Positions 1 to 5,865 of a DNA stretch of 6,075 bases are shown piece after piece. The number at the start of each line of letters is the position of its first letter. The stretch's first letter is position 1. The position numbers were made by a program, and so were the translations under genes. The stretch is taken from NCBI GenBank assembly GCA_955652585.1, contig CATPBF010000133.1:1-6075 (forward strand), in the 5' to 3' direction. The stretch is from Candidatus Dormiibacterota bacterium. Its GTDB lineage: Bacteria > Chloroflexota > Dormibacteria > Dormibacterales > Dormibacteraceae. The notes below the pieces were generated by a model. The model saw nothing but the letters and a program-made list of their open reading frames with translations. It was not told where the DNA came from and did no database searches.

Positions 1-29
1 AAGTCGGATATGGTGACTCAAGAGTCTCG

Positions 30-1052
30 ATGACGGGAAACCACGGCGACCGATATGAACGGATGCAGTACCGCCGCTGCGGTCGTAGCGGGCTCAAGCT
101 GCCGGCGATCACGCTCGGCCTCTGGCAGAACTTCGGGGGTGACACGCCGCCAGAACGGCAAGCTGCCATCGTCCTCCGAGCTATTGATTTGGGCATCACG
201 CATTTCGATCTGGCCAACAACTACGGCCCGCCGGCCGGCTCTGCGGAAGAAAACTTCGGCCGCATCCTGGCGGCCGACCTGGCCGGCCACCGTGACGAGC
301 TGATCATCTCGACCAAGGCGGGATACGACATGTGGCCGGGTCCGTATGGCGAGTGGGGCTCGCGCAAGTATCTCCTGGCCAGCCTGGACCAGAGCCTGAA
401 ACGAATGGGACTGGAGTACGTCGACATCTTTTACTCCCACCGCTTTGACCCGGGGACTCCATTGGAGGAGACCCTGGGGGCGCTGGACACCGCCGTGCGC
501 CAGGGGAAGGCGCTCTATGCGGGCGTCTCGTCGTACTCCGCTCGGCGCACGAACGAGGCTGCACACGTCCTGCGCAGCCTGGGTACGCCGCTGCTAATAC
601 ACCAGCCTTCCTATTCGATGCTCAACCGATGGATCGAGGCAGACCTCATCGATGAGCTCAATCACGACGGGATCGGATGCATCGTTTTCTCGCCACTGGC
701 GCAGGGCCTGCTGACTGACCGGTATTTGACAGGCGTACCGGCCGGCACTCGTGCGAGCCGAACGGGCTCGTTTTCCAGCGCGATGCTGACCGACGAGAAC
801 CTGGCCAAGGTGCGCGGCCTCAACGAGATCGCCAAGCACCGCGGCCAGACGTTGGCCCAGATGGCGATCGCGTGGACTCTGCGCAATCCTGTCGTGACGT
901 CGACTCTGGTCGGCGCGAGCAGCGTTTCGCAGTTGGAGCAGAACGTCGCAGCGCTCGACTTGCTCGACTTCTCAGACGAGGAACTTGCTGAGATCGACCG
1001 CTACGCGACTGAAAGCGGCATCAATCTATGGGCCGCCTCAAGCGCGAGTTGA
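30..1052 (+). CDS. yghZ: Aldo/keto reductase, L-glyceraldehyde-3-phosphate reductase (YghZ/GPR) type
   Basis: Predicted cytosolic NADPH-dependent aldo/keto reductase of 340 aa. The E. coli YghZ/GPR family reduces L-glyceraldehyde 3-phosphate and also small aldehydes such as methylglyoxal. The protein follows E. coli YghZ, as I remember it, from end to end: MQYRRCGRSGLKLP near the N-terminus, HFDLANNYGPP at 58-68, STKAGYDMWPGPYG at 94-107, YVDIFYSHR at 130-138, PLAQGLLT, and a C-terminus ending NLWAASS. The AKR catalytic tetrad is intact: D60, Y65, K96, H137. I chose ATG 30 over the internal ATG at 63 because the residues before MQY (DRYER) match the short extension of the E. coli enzyme (ERYGQ); the frame stays open to the left edge but has no other ATG, GTG or TTG there. 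The gene lies 57 bases upstream of deoC on the same strand and may be a separate transcription unit. Family assignment is firm; the physiological substrate is not. Confidence 0.93.
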   Translation: MTGNHGDRYERMQYRRCGRSGLKLPAITLGLWQNFGGDTPPERQAAIVLRAIDLGITHFDLANNYGPPAGSAEENFGRILAADLAGHRDELIISTKAGYDMWPGPYGEWGSRKYLLASLDQSLKRMGLEYVDIFYSHRFDPGTPLEETLGALDTAVRQGKALYAGVSSYSARRTNEAAHVLRSLGTPLLIHQPSYSMLNRWIEADLIDELNHDGIGCIVFSPLAQGLLTDRYLTGVPAGTRASRTGSFSSAMLTDENLAKVRGLNEIAKHRGQTLAQMAIAWTLRNPVVTSTLVGASSVSQLEQNVAALDLLDFSDEELAEIDRYATESGINLWAASSAS

Positions 1053-1096
1053 GCCGGGTGGACGGGCAGCTGTAATCGGCTGCTAGGGCCCCGTCC

Positions 1097-1102
1097 TACT
1101 AT
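1097..1102 (+). promoter_or_regulatory. Possible -10 element for a leaderless deoC operon transcript
   Basis: TACTAT fits the loose TANNNT form of a bacterial -10 box and ends 7 bases before the GTG start of deoC at 1110. With usual spacing, transcription would begin at about 1109-1110, on the start codon itself. No Shine-Dalgarno sequence precedes the GTG and no convincing -35 is visible around 1074-1079. A six-base match is weak evidence; the placement is the main support. Confidence 0.3.
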
Positions 1103-1109
1103 GTCTTAG

Positions 1110-2033
1110 GTGGCCACCGCCCTGTCCCTGTCTCACCTCGGCTCGCTGATGCGCGGCGTGCGCAGCGTGGACGAGGTCGGTGCCGAGGAGCGGGCGGCGT
1201 CGCTCGCGAAGCGCTCGATCAAGAAGGCTTCGAAGCTGTGGGCGCTCGATCTCGCCATCCGGTGCATGGACCTGACCACCCTCGAGGGCTCGGACACCCC
1301 GGGCAAGGTCGCCGCACTGTGCGCCAAAGGCATCCGGCCCAAGCCGGGCGACGCCACCATCCCTTCGGTGGCCGCAATCTGCATCTACCCCGCGCGCGTC
1401 GCGGACGCCAAGGAGCACCTTCGCGGGAGCTCTGTACGCATCGCCTCAGTCGCTACGGCCTTTCCATCTGGGCAAAGCTTCACCTCGGTAAAGGTCGCCG
1501 AGGTCAAGGAGGCGGTCGCGGCTGGCGCCGACGAGGTGGACATGGTGATCGACCGCGGCGCCTTTCTCTCCGGCGACCACGAGAAGGTGTACGAGGAGAT
1601 CGTCGCCGTCAAAGAGGCGTGCGGGCCCGCGCACCTGAAGGTGATCCTCGAGACCGGTGAGCTCGGCACCTACGACAACGTCCGGCGCGCGAGCATCCTC
1701 GCCATGGCCGCCGGCGCCGACTTCATCAAGACGTCCACCGGCAAGGTGCAGCCGGCCGCCACCCTGCCTGTGAGCCTGGTGATGATGGAGGCGATCCGCG
1801 ACTTCGTGCGCGAGACGGGCCGGCCCGTCGGCTTCAAGCCCGCGGGCGGCATCCGCACCTCCAAGCAGGCGATTGCCTACCTGGTCGTGCTGTACGAGAC
1901 GCTCGGAGCCGAGTGGATGACCCCAGAACGGTTCCGGCTCGGCGCGTCCACCCTGCTCAACGACGTTTTGATGCAAATCGAGAAGGAGCGCACGGGCGCC
2001 TACCAGTCCGGCGATTACTTCACGATCGACTGA
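1110..2033 (+). CDS. deoC: Deoxyribose-phosphate aldolase, long form
   Basis: Class I aldolase of 307 aa that cleaves 2-deoxy-D-ribose 5-phosphate to D-glyceraldehyde 3-phosphate and acetaldehyde, the last step of deoxynucleoside breakdown, in the cytosol. The TIM-barrel motifs are all present: MDLTTLEGSDT near residue 52, IYPARV, ASVATAFPSGQ, EVDMVIDRGAFLSG with the proton-relay Asp at D144, FIKTSTGK with the Schiff-base lysine K207, and GFKPAGGIRT with the second catalytic lysine K243. The length and the extra N-terminal segment (RSIKKASKLWALDLAIR) resemble the roughly 310-residue form found in animals and many actinobacteria more than the 250-260-residue E. coli form. GTG 1110 directly follows an in-frame TAG (1107-1109), so it is the earliest possible start; ATG 1149 is an alternative but would shorten the N-terminus by 13 residues. 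It is first gene of a tight operon, one base before the aldehyde dehydrogenase that can consume its acetaldehyde. Confidence 0.96.
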   Translation: MATALSLSHLGSLMRGVRSVDEVGAEERAASLAKRSIKKASKLWALDLAIRCMDLTTLEGSDTPGKVAALCAKGIRPKPGDATIPSVAAICIYPARVADAKEHLRGSSVRIASVATAFPSGQSFTSVKVAEVKEAVAAGADEVDMVIDRGAFLSGDHEKVYEEIVAVKEACGPAHLKVILETGELGTYDNVRRASILAMAAGADFIKTSTGKVQPAATLPVSLVMMEAIRDFVRETGRPVGFKPAGGIRTSKQAIAYLVVLYETLGAEWMTPERFRLGASTLLNDVLMQIEKERTGAYQSGDYFTID

Positions 2034-2034
2034 A

Positions 2035-3507
2035 ATGGCGATTGCGAAGCGCGCACCCACCGAGTTAGCCAAGCAGACCTTCGAGTACGCGCCCGCGCCC
2101 GAGTCCATCGACCACATCAAGATCGAGCCCCGTTACGGGCTGTTCATCGGCGGCAAGATGGTCGCGCCGCACAGCAAGAAACGCTTCCCGACCATCAACC
2201 CGGCCACCGAGCAAAAGCTCGCCGAGGTGGTCGAGGCAGACGAGGTCGACGTCGATCACGCGGTGAAGGCTGCGGACAAAGCCTTCGAAGGCTGGTCGCG
2301 ACTGGCGCCATCGCGTCGAGCGCGGTACATCTTCCGCCTGTCCCGCATCATCCAGGAACGCGCGCGCGAGCTCGCGGTCGTCGAAACGATGGATGGCGGC
2401 AAGCCGATCAAAGAATCGCGCGACGTCGACATTCCGCTTGCCGCCGCGCATTTCTTCTACTACGCCGGCTGGGCGGACAAGCTCGAATGGGCCTTTGCCA
2501 ACCGCAAGCCGCGACCGCTAGGTGTCGCCGGCCAGGTCATCCCGTGGAACTTCCCGCTGCTGATGCTCGCCTGGAAGATCGCGCCGGCGCTGGCCGCCGG
2601 CAACACGGTCGTGTTGAAGCCCGCTGAGACCACACCGCTGTCGGCTCTGCTGTTCGCCGACATCTGCATGCAGGCGGAGCTCCCGCCGGGCGTCGTCAAC
2701 ATCGTCACCGGGGGCGGGAAGACCGGCTCGCTCGTGGTCACTCACCCGGCGGTCAAGAAGGTTGCGTTCACGGGCTCGACCGAGGTCGGCAAGCTGATCG
2801 CGCGCTCGCTCGCGGGGACCGGCAAGCGCCTCACCCTCGAGCTTGGCGGCAAGGCGGCCAACATCGTCTTCGACGACGCGCCGCTGGATGCAGCCGTCGA
2901 AGGCATCGTCAACGGCATCTACTTCAACCAGGGCCATGTGTGCTGCGCCGGCAGCCGCCTGCTGGTGCAGGAGTCGATCGCCGAGCCACTGCTCGAGAAG
3001 CTCAAGCTGCGCTTGGGCACGCTGCGGTTGGGCGACCCGCTCGACAAGAACACCGACATCGGCGCCATCAACTCGAAGGCGCAGCTGGAGAAGATCGAGG
3101 AGCTCGTCGAATCGGGCGTCGAGGAGGGCGCGCAGATTTTCCAACCCGAATGCAAGCTGCCCGAGCGCGGCTTCTGGTTCCCGCCCACGCTCTTCACCAA
3201 CGTCTCGCAGTCGTACCGGATCGCGCGCGAGGAGATCTTCGGCCCGGTCCTCTCAGTGCTCACCTTCCGAACCCCGGCGGAGGCGGTCGAGAAGGCGAAC
3301 AACACTCCCTACGGCCTGTCGGCCGGTGTCTGGACCGACAAGGGCTCGCGCATCCTCTGGATGGCGGAGCGCATGCGGGCCGGGGTCGTGTGGGCGAACA
3401 CGTTCAACCGATTCGACCCGACCTCTCCGTTCGGCGGCTACAAGGAGTCAGGGTTCGGCCGCGAGGGCGGCCGGCACGGCCTGATGCCGTACCTGGAGCT
3501 CGTGTAG
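2035..3507 (+). CDS. NAD(P)-dependent aldehyde dehydrogenase, catalytically complete
   Basis: ALDH-superfamily enzyme of 490 aa, the standard length, oxidising an aldehyde to the acid with NAD(P). Every hallmark is present: PWNFPLL with oxyanion-hole N172, VLKPAE with cofactor-binding K195, FTGSTEVGK, general base E269 in LELGGK, nucleophile C303 in GHVCCAGSR, cofactor-ribose ligand E400 in EEIFGP, NNTPYGLSAGVWT, and FGGYKESGFGREGG near the C-terminus. The start ATG lies one base after the deoC stop, which points to translational coupling. Coupling to deoC makes acetaldehyde the likely substrate (inference); the sequence alone does not fix specificity. It is followed without any spacer by a degenerate half-length homologue. 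The pair together resembles the catalytic domain plus pseudo-domain of ALDH16 proteins, and this gene would be the catalytic half. Confidence 0.95.
   Translation: MAIAKRAPTELAKQTFEYAPAPESIDHIKIEPRYGLFIGGKMVAPHSKKRFPTINPATEQKLAEVVEADEVDVDHAVKAADKAFEGWSRLAPSRRARYIFRLSRIIQERARELAVVETMDGGKPIKESRDVDIPLAAAHFFYYAGWADKLEWAFANRKPRPLGVAGQVIPWNFPLLMLAWKIAPALAAGNTVVLKPAETTPLSALLFADICMQAELPPGVVNIVTGGGKTGSLVVTHPAVKKVAFTGSTEVGKLIARSLAGTGKRLTLELGGKAANIVFDDAPLDAAVEGIVNGIYFNQGHVCCAGSRLLVQESIAEPLLEKLKLRLGTLRLGDPLDKNTDIGAINSKAQLEKIEELVESGVEEGAQIFQPECKLPERGFWFPPTLFTNVSQSYRIAREEIFGPVLSVLTFRTPAEAVEKANNTPYGLSAGVWTDKGSRILWMAERMRAGVVWANTFNRFDPTSPFGGYKESGFGREGGRHGLMPYLELV
3495..3498 (+). promoter_or_regulatory. Shine-Dalgarno site for the second ALDH-like gene
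   Basis: GGAG lies inside the last codons of the upstream aldehyde dehydrogenase, 9 bases before ATG 3508. It is one of the few recognisable ribosome-binding sites in the operon, and it supports independent or coupled initiation at the TAG-ATG junction. Confidence 0.4.
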
Positions 3508-4344
3508 ATGCCCGCCGCCAAAAGCGGTAACGGAAGGGTCGAGGTTCGGAAGACGCACAAGCTCTTCATCAACGGCGAGTTCGTCCGCTCCGAATCGGGA
3601 CGGGCCTATCGATTTGAAGGCAATGTCAACATCCCTCGAGGCTCGCGCAAGGACCTGCGCGATGCGGTGCGGGCGGCGCGGGGAGCGGTTCCAGGATGGG
3701 CCGCGCGAACGGCGATGAATCGCGGCCAGATCCTGTACCGCGCGGCCGAGATGCTGGACGGCCGGCGCGCGCAGTTCGTGGACTTGCTCGGCTCCGCGCG
3801 CGCTGCGCAGAAGGAGGTCGACAACGCGGTCGAGGCGCTCGTGTGGTACGCGGGCTGGACCGACAAGCTCGCCCAGGTCATCGGCGCCACCAACCCGGTG
3901 TCCGGCCCCTATTTCAACTTTACGATCCCCGAGCCCACCGGGGTCGTCGGCATTGTCGCGCCGGAGGAGCCTGCGCTCGTGGGCCTGGTTCGGCGAGTGG
4001 CGCCCGCCCTGTGTGGCGGCAACGCGCTCGTGGTGCTTGCGCCCGAGAAGACACCGCTGCCGGCGTTGACGCTGGCGGAGGTGCTCGCGACCAGCGATCT
4101 GCCGGCAGGGGTCGTCAACGTGCTGAGCGGATACCGCAAGGAGCTGCTGCCCTGGCTCGCCTCGCATATGGACGTTAACGCGATCGACGTCGCCGGCTGT
4201 ACACCCGACGAGGTGACGGAGATCGAGAAGGCCGCGGCCGACAACGTCAAGCGGGTCGTGAAGCACGCTCCGGAGGAGATGAGCCCATACCTCATCACCG
4301 CCTTCATGGAGATGAAGACCGTTTGGCATCCCGTCGGCGTCTGA
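3508..4344 (+). CDS. Catalytically dead, half-length aldehyde dehydrogenase homologue (ALDH16 pseudo-domain-like)
   Basis: This 278-aa protein has the ALDH fold only as far as the cofactor-binding half. It aligns with the upstream enzyme by eye: LFINGEFVRSESG (19-31), the YAGWTDKLAQ segment (114-123), EPTGVVGIVAPEEPAL (142-157), APALCGGNALVVLAPEKTPLPAL (165-187) and LPAGVVNVLSG (198-208). Key residues are gone. PWNFP is replaced by PEEP, the cofactor lysine in VLKPAE is Ala (A178, VLAPEK), FTGST becomes VAGC, and the whole catalytic domain with the general-base Glu and nucleophilic Cys is absent. After about residue 232 it switches to a short charged, probably helical tail ending MEMKTVWHPVG. 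The reading frame is clean with normal GC-rich codon use, so it looks selected rather than decayed. Its ATG directly abuts the upstream stop, and its stop overlaps the hpt start by one base (TGATG). A role as structural or regulatory partner of the active enzyme is inference, by analogy with the non-catalytic second domain of ALDH16. Confidence 0.85.
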   Translation: MPAAKSGNGRVEVRKTHKLFINGEFVRSESGRAYRFEGNVNIPRGSRKDLRDAVRAARGAVPGWAARTAMNRGQILYRAAEMLDGRRAQFVDLLGSARAAQKEVDNAVEALVWYAGWTDKLAQVIGATNPVSGPYFNFTIPEPTGVVGIVAPEEPALVGLVRRVAPALCGGNALVVLAPEKTPLPALTLAEVLATSDLPAGVVNVLSGYRKELLPWLASHMDVNAIDVAGCTPDEVTEIEKAAADNVKRVVKHAPEEMSPYLITAFMEMKTVWHPVGV

Positions 4345-4898
4345 TGACTGAAGCCCTGACTCAAGCTCCGGCGAGAACCAAACCGGCCAGGGCGATGATC
4401 AGCGCCGAGCGCATCCGACGCCGCGTGCGCGAGCTCGGCAGGCAAATCTCAGAGGTTTACGCCGACATCGACACTCCGCTCGTGATGGTCGTGATCCTCA
4501 AAGGGGCCACGGTGTTCGCGGCCGACCTGCTGCGCAGCCTAACGATCCCCGCCGAGCTCGAGTTCGTGAGCGCGGCGAGCTACGGGTCGGGCACGTCGAG
4601 CAGCGGCCATGTGAGGCTGGCCCACATGGTCGAGGGCCCGCTGGTCGGCCGTCATGTGCTCCTGGTGGAGGACATCATCGACTCGGGCCGGACGGTGGAC
4701 GTGATCGTCAAGCGGCTGCGCCGCATGGGCCCCGCCTCGCTGCGCATCGCCGCGCTTCTCGACCGACCGGCGCGCCGCGAGGTCGAGGTCAAGATCGATT
4801 TCACTGGTTTCGTGATCCCCGACCGGTTCGTAATCGGCTACGGGCTCGACTACGCCGGCCTCTATCGCGAGCTGCCGGGCATCTACTCGCTGTCATAG
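4344..4898 (+). CDS. hpt: Hypoxanthine (guanine) phosphoribosyltransferase
   Basis: Type I phosphoribosyltransferase of 184 aa, the usual bacterial length. It converts hypoxanthine, and usually guanine, with PRPP to IMP or GMP in the cytosol. Seen in sequence: the VVILKGATVFAADLLR segment (PPi loop region), the flexible-loop sequence SAASYGSGTSSSG, the PRPP-binding motif VLLVEDIIDSGRT at residues 105-117 with acidic pair E109/D110 and predicted general base D113, then LLDRPARR and the purine-binding C-terminal stretch IPDRFVIGYGLDY. ATG 4344 overlaps the preceding TGA by one base and gives the expected N-terminus; an in-frame TTG at 4323 is less likely. In this operon it would recapture the hypoxanthine released from inosine. 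Its TAG stop sits in the sequence ATAG that may also start the next gene. Confidence 0.95.
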   Translation: MTEALTQAPARTKPARAMISAERIRRRVRELGRQISEVYADIDTPLVMVVILKGATVFAADLLRSLTIPAELEFVSAASYGSGTSSSGHVRLAHMVEGPLVGRHVLLVEDIIDSGRTVDVIVKRLRRMGPASLRIAALLDRPARREVEVKIDFTGFVIPDRFVIGYGLDYAGLYRELPGIYSLS

Positions 4899-5818
4899 AG
4901 AACTACAAGACTTGGCCCAAAGCCGAGCTCCACTGTCACCTCGACGGTGCCGCGCGGCCTTCGACCGCCGAAGAACTCGCGACCGAACAGGGACTGGACC
5001 TGCCGCGGCCGTTGCGCATGGTCGCGCCGGATGACTGCCCGTCGCAGGCCGTGTACATCACCTATTTCGACGCTGCGATTGCGGTGATGCAGACGGCGGC
5101 CGCGCTTGAACGCACGGCCCTCGAGCTCGGCATCGACTCGGCGGCTGAGAACATCGACTACCTCGAGGTGCGATGGGCGCCGCGGCTCCACATGCGCAAC
5201 GGGCTGAGCGTGCCGGAGGTGATCGACGCGGTCCTGGCGGGGCTCAAGGCCGCGCCTCTGCGCGCGGTCGCGATCGTATGCGCGATGCGGAACCACAGCG
5301 TGGAAGACAACATCGCGCTCGCCCGAGAGGCCGGCAAGTTCGCGGGACGGGGTGTTGTGGGCTTTGACCTGGCGGGCGACGAGATCCGCTACCCCACGCC
5401 TCCCCATCGACCGGCGTTCGAAGCGGCACGCTCGGCGGGCTTGCGCCTAACTTGCCATGCGGGAGAGGCGGGCGAGCCATCACATGTGGAGGAGGCGCTG
5501 GACCTGGGCGTGGAGCGGATCGCGCACGGGGTGATCGGGGCTCGCGATCCGCGCATCGTCGAGCGAATCCGGTCCGAAGGCGTCGTGCTCGACCTGTGCC
5601 CCACCGCGAACTGGAAGTGCAAGGCTGTCCAGACGCTCGCAGAGCATCCACTGCCGGGGCTGGTGCGCGCCGGCGTGCGCTGCACGATCAGCACGGACTC
5701 GCGCACGGTCGCCGACACCACGCTCAGCCACGAGTTCGAGCTGGCGGCGGGGATCGGGATGAGCGACGAGGAGCTGAGGCGATGCAACGAGACTGCGTAC
5801 GCGGCTAGGTTCGGCTAG
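4895..5818 (+). CDS. add: Adenosine deaminase, with non-canonical start codon
   Basis: Zinc-dependent amidohydrolase-fold deaminase converting (deoxy)adenosine to (deoxy)inosine; 307 aa if it begins at ATA 4895. Motifs in order: PKAELHCHLDG with metal ligands H13 and H15, GFDLAGDE (156-163), HAGE with H188 (metal ligand) and E191 (proton transfer), RIAHG with catalytic H211, CPTAN (235-239, usually CPTSN), and STDS with metal ligand D268. The residue after D268, commonly Asp (STDDP), is Ser here, a position that I recall varies among bacterial members. The first in-frame ordinary start codons are TTG 5012 and ATG 5018, both after the HxHLDG motif, so they would give an enzyme without its metal site. 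Coding similarity continues upstream to the end of hpt, where the only plausible start is ATA 4895, overlapping the hpt TAG by four bases (ATAG). The C-terminus (CNETAYAARFG) is slightly shorter than usual. The family is sure; the exact start is not. Confidence 0.85.
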   Translation: MENYKTWPKAELHCHLDGAARPSTAEELATEQGLDLPRPLRMVAPDDCPSQAVYITYFDAAIAVMQTAAALERTALELGIDSAAENIDYLEVRWAPRLHMRNGLSVPEVIDAVLAGLKAAPLRAVAIVCAMRNHSVEDNIALAREAGKFAGRGVVGFDLAGDEIRYPTPPHRPAFEAARSAGLRLTCHAGEAGEPSHVEEALDLGVERIAHGVIGARDPRIVERIRSEGVVLDLCPTANWKCKAVQTLAEHPLPGLVRAGVRCTISTDSRTVADTTLSHEFELAAGIGMSDEELRRCNETAYAARFG

Positions 5819-5829
5819 GGCAGCTCACG

Positions 5830-5865
5830 CCCCTCTCCCTAACCCTCTCCCCTGCGGGGAGAGGG
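5830..5865. repeat. CCCTCTCCC repeat with hairpin between convergent genes; probable bidirectional terminator
   Basis: CCCTCTCCC occurs twice, at 5831-5839 and 5843-5851. The second copy forms a perfect 10-bp stem, CCCTCTCCCC (5843-5852) with GGGGAGAGGG (5856-5865), around the 3-base loop TGC. It begins 12 bases after the deaminase stop and contains the stop codon of the opposite-strand transporter. Similar CCCTCTCCCTAACCCTCTCCCC text is familiar to me as a dispersed intergenic repeat in GC-rich genomes, but only one unit is visible here. There is no U-tract on either side, so intrinsic termination is plausible but unproven; it could also protect mRNA 3' ends. Confidence 0.65.

Noticed and set aside
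15..26. GACTC-AA-GAGTC inverted repeat just before the reductase start as an operator
   Set aside because: Five-base arms with a two-base spacer are expected by chance, and there is too little upstream sequence to see a promoter.
63..65. Internal ATG of the reductase as the true start
   Set aside because: The 11 upstream residues match the extension seen in E. coli YghZ, so ATG 30 is preferred.
1065..1084. Small inverted repeat GCAGC/GCTGC after the reductase gene as an intrinsic terminator
   Set aside because: Only 5 bp plus a G-T pair with an 8-base loop and no T-run after it; too weak to call.
1446..2120. Long open frame antisense to deoC, and other long antisense frames over both ALDH genes
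   Set aside because: Typical GC-rich shadow frames: low-complexity Arg/Gly/Ala-rich products, no recognisable domain, fully overlapping strongly conserved genes.
4323..4343. Earlier TTG start for hpt
   Set aside because: It would overlap the preceding gene by 22 bases and add residues not expected in the family; ATG 4344 in TGATG fits better.
4889..4905. Programmed frameshift joining hpt and the deaminase into one protein
   Set aside because: No slippery heptamer at the hpt stop, and Hpt ends at its normal family length; start-stop overlap explains the junction more simply.
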